From positions 173,371 to 237,370 of the forward strand of contig NW_013547006.1 of the NCBI RefSeq assembly GCF_000711695.1: a DNA stretch of 64,000 nt, written 5' to 3'. Position numbers and translations under genes: made by a program. The DNA comes from Tilletiaria anomala UBC 951 (lineage: Eukaryota > Basidiomycota > Exobasidiomycetes > Georgefischeriales > Tilletiariaceae). The notes beneath the pieces were generated by a model. That model saw only the letters and a program-made list of their open reading frames with translations, was not told the origin of the DNA and made no database searches. How positions within the stretch are numbered: position 1 is the first letter of the stretch; every line of letters starts with the position of its first letter. Below, in pieces: positions 23,901 to 34,507 of the stretch.

Positions 23901-24960
23901 CAAACACAGGCCAGAGCCTCACCGGCCACGATATCTCTCACTGGTTGCCCTTCCAACTACAATCTGTTTCCACAAATTCTTCCTCCCTGGTCGACAGATT
24001 GCAGACAAGATGTACAAGAGACGAGAAAGGCCGCCGCAGTCGTGTCCATGACGCCGTGCAACTTTGCAGAGAGCACCTTGTTCCAGCAAAGCATACATGG
24101 GTGAGCATGTTGGACACCCGAAAGCTCAACGTGGGTGAATACATACTGGTATCGACTATCGAGGGATCGATAAAATGATCATTGCTGTCTGTACATACCC
24201 CCGCCCCATGTTGGTTGCCATTTCTCTTCCTGTAGAGAGAACCTTCATCATGTACCTACATGATCGCCGGGATGAGGCATACATGCGGCTCTTTTACTTC
24301 GTAGTCGCTGTCTCCGGTGCCAGATTTGCGACTTCCTGTTGTCGTGACGCAAAGTGCAGGACATCAAGCCGAATATGTCCGCACGGTGCTCTGCAGACAA
24401 GAGACAGAATCGAATACCCCTCGCTGGGACGTCATGTTTGTCGAGGCGAGCCTCAACAAACTCAAGAGTTAGATCCTCAGAGCCAAACAGCCAGCCTCAC
24501 ATGTTGTCAACGCTTCGATTACCGATAAGCAGCATTGATGACACGAGTCGATGTGTCGGAAAGGACTACAGCCTGACGAGCAGACATCGGATCCACCTCT
24601 TCCGAATCGAGAATCACACTCCGCTTCGGTTCAACCAGAGCAGTCGCTGACGCCTGGCATCGCCAAGAACTGGGATATCCTGTCTCCAGTAGGTGCACAA
24701 AGTATGTACGCACGAAGCGAAGCATAAAGATGGAAAGTGGACAAAGCAACAAGAGAGGCGAGAGCGGGGCCGGTACACAAAGACGAGCTGCGTGAAGCAC
24801 CTCAATCATGATTCTTGCTATACCTCTATATGCAGGGTCCCGGCGGCAAACGGTAGGAGGTTCGTCTGGAAGTATGTACCCAGTCTCTCGCTTGTCATCC
24901 TTCCTACCCCAAGTCACTGGCAAGCGCTCGAGCTCCTGCTCGAAACGGAAAAAGAGCCGC
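20985..24960. other. 4-kb gene-poor region between CRE1 and MIR1
   Basis: No gene could be supported on either strand; all ORFs are short and overlapping without motifs. Near CRE1, the purine-rich stretch at 21525-21566 is a pyrimidine-rich tract on the CRE1 coding strand and may mark its transcription start region. A perfect 7-bp odd palindrome GAAATAC-A-GTATTTC lies at 23228-23242. The right end is the MIR1 3' flank. Confidence 0.4.
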
Positions 24961-26465
24961 TTACTTCGCAATGTCAACACCCTGCGTGGCACCAAGAGCC
25001 TTCTTGATGTCACCTGTAGAGACGCAAAAGGAGGAACAGTGACGCAACCCATCAGCACGACGAGCACGAGTAGCTTGGTAAACAGGAACGCTTTGGTAAC
25101 TCACCGTAGATTGCGAATTGACCGGCGGTGAGGGTACCGATCATGACGAAACGGGCGCCGAGGCCACCGAAGAGGCCCTTGACGCCGAGCTGACGGGCCA
25201 TGCTGATCAGGCGGCCAGTGGTCGTCTCGCCTGGCTTGGCCTGGGTCTTGTTGATCTTCGACAGCAGCGTGTCAGCTGGCTGCGAGATGAAGGCGGCGGC
25301 GAGACCCGCAATGACACCACCCGTCAGGTTAAGCGTCGTGATAGTGCCTGACGACAGTGCCTCCTTGGGCTTGCCGGTCGCCTTGACGAGTTGCTCAAAG
25401 GCCACCTCGAACACTGCAAACTTGGCCATCGTGTACGGAACCTGCTTGAACAGGATCGGGCCGAAACCGGCGTAGAAGCCACCAAGACCCTCTTGCTTGG
25501 CGATCTTGGTGAAGCCGCCAACGAGACCGGTTGCGAAGCCAGGCTGCGAGACAAGACGGATACGGGTCGCCTCGAGTGGGCAGAGGGCAATGTCGGCAAA
25601 GAACTCGGCGATGGCAGAGGCACCCAGGTAGACGGCCGTTCGGTTTTCCCGGGCTGTTTCGTAGCCTACGATGTCAATGATTTGCTTCTTGAACAGCTCG
25701 TATCCTGCAAGAAAGTGCGCGCAAAAATATCATCGGGAAACTCGTCAGTCAATCGGCCATGCTGAAGCAGTTCGCGTATCGTGCAAATACGAAAACACAC
25801 CTCCGAACCTAGATAAGGAAAACCAAAGAGAGACCGCTGTCAGTCACGTGTGCAATGATCAACGACATCACTAGGTACCACTCACTTGAATGCTCCCTGA
25901 ATAAAGTAACCCATGGCGGTCGGGCCGAAACCAGTGAGGAGGGCACCAGAGCCCTCCTTGGCGACGACTTGCCGGAATGCGGTGATCATACCCTGGTGGG
26001 TGCCAATTCCGGTTCGAGCGCGTCTGTTAGCCTTAGGCGAGACTGATTCATAAGTTTTGACGGGTCGAGGACCTACCTTGTTGTACACCTCCGGCTCAAG
26101 CTGAATGCGAGTCTTAACGACATCAACCGGGGTCAGAGCACCGTGGGTGATGGCGCACTATTCCCAGGAAGGAAAGGAAGATGCGTGTCAGCAAGAGGGT
26201 TTGCACGATCGCTGCAGATCTGTTCCGTAGCGCCGATAACGACTGATGGCCGTCTTTTGAAGCTACCATGCGAACGACTGTCGCCGTGGAGGGAGGGTAG
26301 TATACTCACGCCAATGGCACCGGCGAGGGCAAAGCGGGAGTACAGGTCGATGCCCTGAGGGCCCGACTTAGCGGCCTCGAGTGGGGCGCGAATGGGGTAG
26401 CTGGCGCTGGTGCCGGCGCTGGCGCTGGGCCTGTTGAGCTGCGCGAAGAGTGGTGATTGGAACAT
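24961..26465 (-). CDS. MIR1: Mitochondrial phosphate carrier (Mir1/PiC) with 8-nt micro-exon
   Basis: Six exons: 26465-26310, 26157-26077, 25992-25886, 25808-25801 (8 nt), 25704-25105 and 25013-24961, giving 334 residues with consistent phases and GT-AG borders. The micro-exon GTTCGGAG is bounded by TATCTAG and GTGTGT and supplies the FG of AFKFGGYELFKK. The three mitochondrial-carrier signatures are [19 protein letters not shown] and PADTLLSKI, and the C-terminus GDIKKALGA matches phosphate carriers. The N-terminal stretch before residue about 40 is Ser/Ala/Pro-rich. The protein imports phosphate with protons across the inner membrane for ATP synthesis; it has six membrane segments. High codon bias toward C/G-ending codons suggests strong expression. 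It lies on the same strand as the LEC1-like gene, 792 bp downstream of it. Confidence 0.96.
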
Positions 26466-27257
26466 GATTGGGAGTGAGCGAGGGTGTGCACTTGAGATCA
26501 GATGGGCTGGCTCCACTGATGATTGGTCCCGTAGAAAAGGACTGTAAGGTTGCCTGTGCGCGTGAGGGTGGCGGCGATGGGGCGAGACCTGCTCAAGGTC
26601 CGACAGAGTAAGATATGCTGTGCCAAAGGATGGACGACGGGACGTGTGCGGGCGGAGAGGAGGGAGAGGGTCGATGAAGAAGTTCGCCCATTGCGAGTTT
26701 CCGTCTGTGTCGATGGAAGAGTCAAAGCCATCTTTTGCCTTGCCAGCACTCTGTTCGCTTTTCTCTGCTGGGACCCCCACGCGCCAAAATTTCCTTGCTC
26801 TCCCATAAGGATTGCAATTGCACACCCGACAACCGCCGAAGACTGGCGTGGCGCGTGCGCAAGCTGCGCGATTCGTTCCGACTTCCGCGACTCTCACTCT
26901 CAACATGAGGGTTGGCTTTTGTAACGGACGGCTGCATCCATCTATACTCTTCCGTCTTCCATCAGTCCTTCCCCGCATCGACTGTTGATCGCGCTTTGGT
27001 CACGCGGGCAAGGTACCCAAAGGACAGCAGTATGCATACATCTACATTGATTGCGACTGGCGGAGGGAGCTGAGATAGTTGATGAGCAGAAAATTGCGTC
27101 TACAGTGTCCGTAACATCAAGGGAATACCAATTCTAGCGTAAACGCCTGTAGTCATGTCTAGCACATGCGTAGGGTATTGCATAAGTGCGGTACCTGCGT
27201 GTTGGTGTTTGCGTCGGCGCCCCAGAGCTAATTGGACCAGCCTTGCCGCTGCGCGTC
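26466..27257. promoter_or_regulatory. MIR1 upstream region / LEC1 3' flank
   Basis: Spacer between two minus-strand genes, presumed to carry the MIR1 promoter. On the coding strand it is pyrimidine-rich near the start codon. Short ORFs here have no supporting features. Confidence 0.4.
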
Positions 27258-30200
27258 CTACCCGAGATGGGCGTTCTGCATCTGAGCATCAAGAAGTGGG
27301 ATGGAGGTGTCGGCGTTGAGGAAGAAGTCGTAGCTGTTGCCGCGTTGCACCGTCCCGTTCGCTGTCCGCGCCGGACGCAGCAGCGGGCGCACCTTTGTGA
27401 ATGTGGGGGAAGGACAAGAGAGAACGACACGTGAGCGTGCTGCCGAGGTCGCTGAACAAAGGCAGAGGACAGACGTGTCGGCACTCACCATCTCGATGAA
27501 AGTCGGCAGCATCTCCGGAATCAAAACAAGCTCAGGAGGCACCGGCTTCGCAGATAGCGATGTCTGTTTGCGCGCTGAGCTGCTTCCACTCGGCTCCTCG
27601 TCACCGCTGTGCACACGCGGCGCCCATCCACTGCCATGAGCACCGTGTCCCAAGTCCGAATCGCTATTATGGCGATGACGTGGAGTAATGCTCTCGGCTC
27701 TTTCGTCCTCATCCTCCTCGTCCTCATCCTCCACCTCCGCCTCCACATCCTCCATCTCGCCCGTAAACATGTCGCCGATGCCGAGGTTGTCAACGACGGC
27801 CTCGACGAACGCCGCGTCGCTTCCGAGGCCGGCACTGGCACGCGGGCCTTTATTGAGCAAGCGGTCCGCCGCCGCCTCGACCTCCTTCTCCGCGAGCCGC
27901 CTGCGTAGCTTGATCTCGCGCAGCAGCTTCTGGCGGTACGCATACACGACGAGCAGATCGATCTCGTCCATCGCCTTCTTGCGTGCCTCAGCGCCGGCGG
28001 GCAGGCAGATGTCCAGATCGACCGCACCGATCCCACGTCGCTCGCCGACATTGGCGCTCGTCCCGCTGCCGCGTACAAAGTTGATGAAGAGCTCAATCCA
28101 GTGCATCAGGCCGTCGAACAAACCGGAGCCCTTGGAGTGCACCTGATGCACGAAGTTGTAGAAGCGCGCCTCATGACGGGCGACCAAGTCAATGAATACT
28201 TGCACCGTTGCCTGGGGATTCGTGTAGCTCACTGAGGAAAAAGGAAAAAAGGCAGTTCAGCTCAACATTTATGCAAGAATCTCCTGCTTCTGCTCGCAGC
28301 ATCAGCGCTCACGTTCTTCATGCGTCTCGATCGTACGGATGAGGTCGTCGATGAAACTCTGGAGATCCACCAGGCTGTCCGAGATGTTTGCAGCCTTGTA
28401 CACCTGCGCCAGCGGGCTGTAGAAGATGGTGATGATGTCCTTGAGTAGGTCGGCGGTGACGCCTTCAAAGATGAGCTCGATCATCTGCTCCTTGTCGCGC
28501 AGGCGCGTGCCACAGCGCAGGAGGACATGCAGGTCTTCGTAAAGCCACGCATCCTCACTCTGCGGCCCTTCGTCCTCTTCGTCCTCGGCGAGGCCGGCGC
28601 GGTATGCCTTGTACACCTCGTACGACCGGCTCGCTCGCACGACCCGGTCGATCTGGACGGCATGCAGCTGCTCTCCACACTCGACGCTGCGGAGAATGAC
28701 AGTGATGAGATCTAGGCGCTCGTCTGCGGCCGTCTTACGCAGTCGGCTCTGCAACTCCTGCGGCAGCTCGATAAAAGCATACACCTTCGAACACAGCAGT
28801 TCGTCCGCTACTTTTTCCTCTACTGCCGCGCAAAGGCCCGAGAGCTCCTTGACATCCTCCTGCAGCCCGCTGCTGAACATGCGTTGGATGAGACTCTTCT
28901 TCCCAAACGGCTGCGCGAGGAAGAGATCGAGCCCGCCGCGGATCATGGCGATCGGGTTGCTGATACGCAGGATGCCGCGCATCATAAAGTACGGCATCAG
29001 GCCGTGCACGCGCTTGAGGCGCGCGAAAAGTTCAGAGGACGTGTCACTGCCCATGAACATGTGGAAGAGCGTGCTGGCCGTAGAGATGCGCGCCCAGGCG
29101 ATCAGCGCGAGGTATTCTTGCGGCAGGTCGTACATGCTCGGCGTGGCCTTGATCGTGCCAAAGATGCGGCTCAGTCCATCCGAGCGGATGAGATCCGTCT
29201 TGAACTTGGCCAGATGCTCTTGCAGCGCAGCGACACGCTTGTTGCTTTCCTCTGCAAAGCGTGCCGCTTCTTCCTCCCGCACTGCATCAAGCTCCTGACG
29301 GAGGGCAGCATCCTTGCGCTCCTCCTCAGTCAGAGAGGTAGGATCACGCGTCAAGAAGTCCTCCATCATCCGGCTATCTGCGAGGGCTGGAACTGCCAGT
29401 AGCGATTGCAGGTACGCGCGGAGCGTCAAGCGATTCTTTTCACGCGCTATTGGCATATTGTCGCTGACCTGGACCGGCGCTGGCGCCTGTGATGCTCCCA
29501 AGTCGACCATGTTCATAGCAGGTGAAGCAGCATTGGACGAGTTGACCGATGCTGGCGCCATCGGAGAGGCATTCAAACTCCGCTGTCGAAACTCGACCTT
29601 TGAGCGATCTTTTGTAGGCGGTGGCCGTATGTCTTCATCAGGGAACTCGAGACGCAGGGTATCTGCCAGCCGGACAAAGTCGCCATAGCGTCGACTGACA
29701 AAAACATCTGTCCGCTTGTTGTCCACGGTCGTCCGCGACCGGATGATGAACTCTTCATGAATCTTGGAGCGTAGCCGGCCTTTCATGGTGATGGCGCGCA
29801 CGGACACGACATCTACGTCGAATTGCCCTGAGCGACGGTTGCCTGCCGCGACTGCCTTCATGCGCAGCTCGGCCTCGGCGATCCGCTTTCGATCCGCCTC
29901 TGCTATGCGGATCACCTCTTCGCCTGCCTTTCCATCTGCGCCGTCCGGCTTGACATGCACGGCACTTCCAAAAAGCAGGACGATGTATTTTTCGATCTTG
30001 TTGCCGATCTTGCGCCGCTTGCTGGTCTCCTCGCGATCGTCGCTTCCAGAGATGTTGCGCTCGAGGAAGCGATCGAAGAAGACCTGCACCTTGTCGGCGA
30101 AGAAGTTCGGCGGGGCGGAGCGAAGAAAGGGGAAGGTCAGGACGAAGTGATGAAAGAGGTAGCGCATAATCGGTAAATCCGTCGTCCGGGCTTGCGCCGA

Positions 30201-30556
30201 TGGCCTGAACGGCGGGCCGAGCGTGGACAGTGCATCTGAGCGTATCTGCATCGTCAATGAACGTGCGGCGAGCCGAGATCAGTTGCAGGCTCACCTGGAC
30301 GGCTAAGCAGTAGCACCTCCTTTTGAACCTGCAGCTTGACAAGAGCCTTTTTGAGGTAATGCGCGCGGAGCGGGGTCAGCTTGAGCTCATCTTGTGGATC
30401 CCGGAGACCGTCGATCCGTGCGACGATGGCTTCAAAGCTGTGCTTGTCCATGTTGGACTGTGTAGCAGACGGCCTGGCCGTTTGCGCTTCGTGGGAGACA
30501 TCGCACCAGCCTCTCGACAGGCCGGAGGTAGCCGCACTGCCGGACGGTGCAGACAT
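27258..30556 (-). CDS. LEC1: PX-domain lipid-binding protein, Lec1 (YPR097W) type
   Basis: Four exons: 30556-30295, 30235-28313, 28231-27489 and 27392-27258, giving 1020 residues. The N-terminal block LTPLRAHYLKKALVKLQ and FLYHHF-type segment (MRYLFHHFVLTFPFL) match the PX-associated (PXB) region. The PX domain follows, with FIIRSRTTVDNKRTDVFVSRRYGDF and RPPPTKDR, then the long helical domain (DUF3818-like) shared with yeast YPR097W/Lec1. A C-terminal acidic run (EVEDEDEEDEDE) precedes the last exon, which starts at VRPLL. PX domains bind phosphoinositides; yeast Lec1 has been linked to lipid distribution at mitochondria and ER. The last intron (27393-27488, 96 nt) is stop-free and in frame. 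An alternative start is the ATG at 30451, which is in frame and closer to the conserved part. Divergent from TOM20. Confidence 0.9.
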
Positions 30557-31103
30557 GGTAACAGACGTGGCGTCTCAAGCCGCTGTTGCTCCTCGAGCAC
30601 CCTGGCAGCACGCTTGAGCGAGCGCACTTGAATCCCCCAAGCTCGCAGGCTTTTGTCTCAGCGCCGAGGATCGACGGAGGGTGCTCCAGCAAAGCCGAAG
30701 AGGACTGCGCGGTCAACACCACTCGGACATCGATGCTTCAGCCGCAACCCGTCAGAATGAACCGCGCATCAAATAGTATTACATCAGACTGAGGACCCGT
30801 CCTTGCGAAACTGACCTGGCAAGGGCCAAGTGCAAACCTGTCGGAAGGCGGGACGCCGCACGACGTCAGGGCGGAACCAGCTTCCTTGACTGTGCAATAA
30901 TAAAATAGTAGTCAAGCTTCCGCTCCAAGGAGCAAGCAACGAGCAAACGCAACCTGTGCTTCCATCTCTTCGTCGGCTGTCCTCAAAGCTGGCAGTCTCG
31001 ACTTCCTTTTGAATGTTGCCACTTGCAGACAACAACATTCGACGTAGCACGAGCAGTCTGCCTGTTACCCCGCAAGAGCAGAACGAGACGAAGAGCTTAT
31101 ACC
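30557..31103. promoter_or_regulatory. Bidirectional promoter region between LEC1 and TOM20
   Basis: 547-bp spacer between divergently oriented start codons, so it must hold both promoters. No clear TATA box was seen. Short ORFs in it have no family features. Confidence 0.5.
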
Positions 31104-32244
31104 ATGCGGACATCAACCATCGCCACCATCAGCGGCGTCACCCTGGTGACCGCCCTGATCGGATATGCAGCGTGAGTGCTTCGATCTGCGCTGGTTCGCA
31201 TCACGGCATACGCTACGCAGCTATGTCTGCTTTCAAAGCCATGCAGCCTTCCATTTTCCTTGTTTTCCTTATTTCTCTTTCAACTGACACGGACATGCTC
31301 ACGGCGATGCTGGTCGCAGCTACTTTGATTATCGCCGACGTAACGATGCCACCTTCCGCAAATCACTCGGGAAGGACTACAAGCGTATGATGAAGGCCGA
31401 GGCGCGCAAGGCTGCTGCATCCGCCTCGCAATCTGACACGGCGATCGCTGCGGCGGTCGCATCGACGCACGCGATGGAGGCCGACGGGCGCATCCCGAAG
31501 GACCAAGCTTCCCGCGAGTCCTACTTTATGGAACAGGTCTCCATTGGCGAGACGCTCTTTGCCCTGGGCAAGGACCGCCACCTGGACGCTGCAACCGCCT
31601 TCTTCCGAGCGCTCAAGGTGTACCCCCAGCCGCTCGAGCTGATGATGATCTACCAGAAGACCGTCCCAGAAGCAGTGCTGGAGCTCATTTTCAAGATGGT
31701 TGCCAAGGATGCTGGAGCGGAGGGCGGAATCGGCGGCGCAGGCGCTCTCAGTGCGAACCCGTTCGCAGCAATGGGCCTCGCCGCTGCAGCTGCTTCCGAT
31801 GATTCTGGATCCCGAGGCGCTGCATACAAGCTCGAGGAGGTGGACGACGACGCGCCGACGGGTAGCGCGGCAGCTGCCGCTCCACCAGCGACAGAGTCGG
31901 CATCCCCCGACGCTGCTCCAGGCCTCGGCTCCGCCAGCGATGAGGGCAACCAGATCGCGTCCTCCAACACCATCACTTCTGTGGCACCTACAGCAAGCTC
32001 CACAAGCGGCCTCTCATCCAGTCACACCTCGTCACCAGAGTGGGACACGCTCTCCGCGACGTCCCTGTGCCCGACTGCTGGCGACGGCAGCGGCAGCGCT
32101 GCTGCTCCTACTGGCGGTGCTAGCAGTGCAGCTGAGGACATGCCTGCACCCACACCAAAGGCGGATTCTGTCCACTTTGGCTTTGGCAGCTCCCCCTCGC
32201 AAGCCCCGTCCGGATCCGAATCGGAATCGAATGACCAAGAGTGA
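31104..32244 (+). CDS. TOM20: TOM20, mitochondrial import receptor, with long C-terminal tail
   Basis: Two exons: 31104-31171 and 31320-32244, intron 31172-31319 (GTGAGT...CGCAG), giving 330 residues. Residues about 5-23 form the N-terminal outer-membrane anchor, followed by YFDYRRRNDATFRKSLGKDYKR, the typical basic segment after the anchor. The cytosolic receptor core includes SRESYFMEQVSIGETLFALGK, AATAFFRALKVYPQP and MMIYQKTVPEAVLELIFKM, matching fungal Tom20. It recognises presequences of mitochondrial precursors and hands them to the TOM channel. After residue about 152 there is a further about 175-residue Ser/Ala/Glu-rich tail ending in GFGSSPSQ and acidic residues. That is about twice the usual length of fungal Tom20 and contains no domain I recognise. 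The stop is 219 bp from the convergent CCC1 stop. Confidence 0.94.
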
Positions 32245-32463
32245 AAAGCAAGGACAGGAAAAGGGTGATGGAATGTGGCAGCACAAGAATAGCACCAACA
32301 TTGCAAGGCCATCCTCAATACAAGACAACAAGATATTCGCAACTAATTGTTCTGTTGACGATGCGAATGATAGATCCCTCCTTGACTGCTTCCCCATGCC
32401 CTCAAATCCCTCCCTTGACTCAACGACCTTTCCCATTGCTCGCTTCCTTCGACGCTCCTCTTC

Positions 32464-33700
32464 TCAGACCCTTTCCGGACCTTCCAAAGCACGTACGATC
32501 GCCCAGCTGGACGCAGCGGCCATGCCGCCAACGGCGAGCGTGGTGAGGGCGGACCAAGCGTACGCCTTGACGCTCATCCTGCCACCTGTGAGGCGGTGCT
32601 TGACGACGCCAAAGAGCAACAGCACGATGGCAGTGATGACGATGCTGGCGTACAGCGCCTCGCGCACCTCCTCGAAGATCATGTACGGCGCCAACGGGAT
32701 GATGCCGCCTACGGCGTAGCCTGCACCGATGTTGACGGCGGATTGGAGGCTGCGCAACGGCGAGACGGGCTCTAGCCCCTGCCCTAGGCGTAGCAAAAAG
32801 GGCGTGAGGCCGTGCGAAGCAAGCTCCTCCACTGGCACTCTTTGTATTTGTTCCTGTTGCATTTGCTGCTGCTTGCGCGCCTCGGCTTGCTGCAATGCAG
32901 AAGCGACTTTGCCGGCGAGCTCGTCGGGGACGCCGTACGGCTGAAGAATTTCGAGCACTTCGCTGACAATTTCACCGTCGCAGCTGCGCGCTACGCGTTC
33001 AGCCGTGGACCGCTCTTGGTGCTTGTAGTGCTCGCCCTCTGCTTGTGCGGAAAGGAAGCCGCCAATACCCATGCTGACCTGGCAATGTATGAGCAGAAAG
33101 TTGTTGAAGATCGAGCAGTAAGGTGTCAGCCGGAGTCATTCAATCTTAGCCCTAGTGCAGTGCTCACTGCTCCGGCGATCAGCTCTGCCAAGCCTGCGAT
33201 GACGACCAACCGTGACGAGCCAACGGATGAGAGACCCGCTGTTAGCGCAAAGGGAACTGTGAGGCCATCGCTCAGTCCGATGATATAGTCGCGGATAGTG
33301 TCAGGTCTGTCGCGAAGCGAAATGAAGGAATTTTGTGTGAGAGAGGCGGACACAAAAAGGCCTGAGCGAGGAGTGCAAATCCATCTTACGAAATAAGTGA
33401 TCGATCGTCCGTGCCCTTCAGCTCCCTGCAGCAGACCCCGTGTCTGGAGTGCCGATCGCATCGCACCAGCGGGCGACCTTCGACGTCTTGCGACGCTGTC
33501 CCTGCCACGGGCGCCGACGTCTCCCAGAGCAGCGGCGTGCGCTCGTCCTTGATACTCCTGTTGGAACGTGCAGGAAGCGGTTGCGATGCACCGGTCGCAT
33601 CATAGTGCAGCGTCGCCTTTGGGGTGATGGCGGCTGCGGAGTCCGATTCGGGGGCAGATCCAGCGCAAGCGCAGTTTGCGCACGGTTTCGCGCATGGCAT
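32464..33700 (-). CDS. CCC1: CCC1/VIT1-family vacuolar iron (manganese) transporter
   Basis: Three exons: 33700-33390, 33306-33168 and 33078-32464, giving 354 residues; introns 83 and 89 nt, all phases agree. Family motifs are RDYIIGLSDGLTVPFALTAGLSS in the first membrane helix, AELIAGAVSMGIGGFLSAQAEGEHY across the second intron, then the metal-binding Glu/Met-rich helical segment, and helices with AVNIGAGYAVGGIIPLAPY, SIVITAIVLLLFGVVKHRL and ALTTLAVGGMAAA. The N-terminus is Cys-rich (PCAKPCANCACAG). These proteins move Fe2+ or Mn2+ from cytosol into the vacuole for storage and detoxification. About five membrane helices are expected. Iron-dependent regulation is usual in fungi, but I did not identify a specific site here. 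Confidence 0.94.
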
Positions 33701-34507
33701 GATGGGCTAGTGTGGAAGTTCCTTCGCACGAAGAGCTTGAAAAGGGAGTCGAATTTACCGTAGAGGTCAGACGTGAGAGAGAGCGATAGAGAATGGAGAA
33801 GATTGGAAAGGAGAGAGCGTAACATCACATTCAGTCTCCCGGCTCTGGCCTGGGTGGTGAGCTTTGGTGACGTTTGGACGGCGTGCGGGCGGCGTTCTGT
33901 GAAAAAAAGGCAACAGAAGGCCGCATAATAGGTGAGATACTGGGCCGCTGTACTCAAACCGCTTGCAGCTGTCTCAATGAATGTGCTGACCACCCCTTCG
34001 GTTCGAACCATTTTTCTTTCGGCCGTGAAGAGTTTTTATAAAAGAAAGGTTCACCTCGGATCCGCCATCGGCGACTTCCAACAAACGGGTTGCACGGCGC
34101 CTGGTACTGCAACAGTCACTGCGACCAGCTTACTAATACAAACCCGATGTCGTCCTATTGCGAGAGCAGAGGAATGGGGAGAGGTGGAGAGGCACTGTAG
34201 GGCAGAGAGGGATAATGGCTAGATTCACATGAGTCTGAGCACCATGCACCGCATACACCATACTCCACCCGAGCCATAACAAGGGAGCAGCCATGTCGCG
34301 GCAGGGTTGAAAGCATGGTCACGTGTTCCATTATGTCCTCACAACAGTCCAAACTGGCTGTTCCATTGGTCAAGGTAGTTAGTTGGGGCTTGACGTAGAT
34401 CTTACAAACGTAGATAGGGCGATTCAGTGAGGATGCAGGCATGGCCAGCTCGCGAGGCATGAGTGTCTGCTAGCACATGACAAGAGGGCTTCAATACAAG
34501 AACACAT
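33701..34507. promoter_or_regulatory. CCC1 upstream region / DUG1 3' flank
   Basis: Spacer holding the CCC1 promoter. Contains a palindromic GGTTCGAACC at 33995-34004 that at first resembles a tRNA B box but has no matching arms. No gene was seen. Confidence 0.4.

Noticed and set aside
33995-34004. GGTTCGAACC resembling a tRNA B box
   Set aside because: It is a plain palindrome; neither strand gives a T-arm stem around it, nor acceptor, D or anticodon arms at the right spacing.
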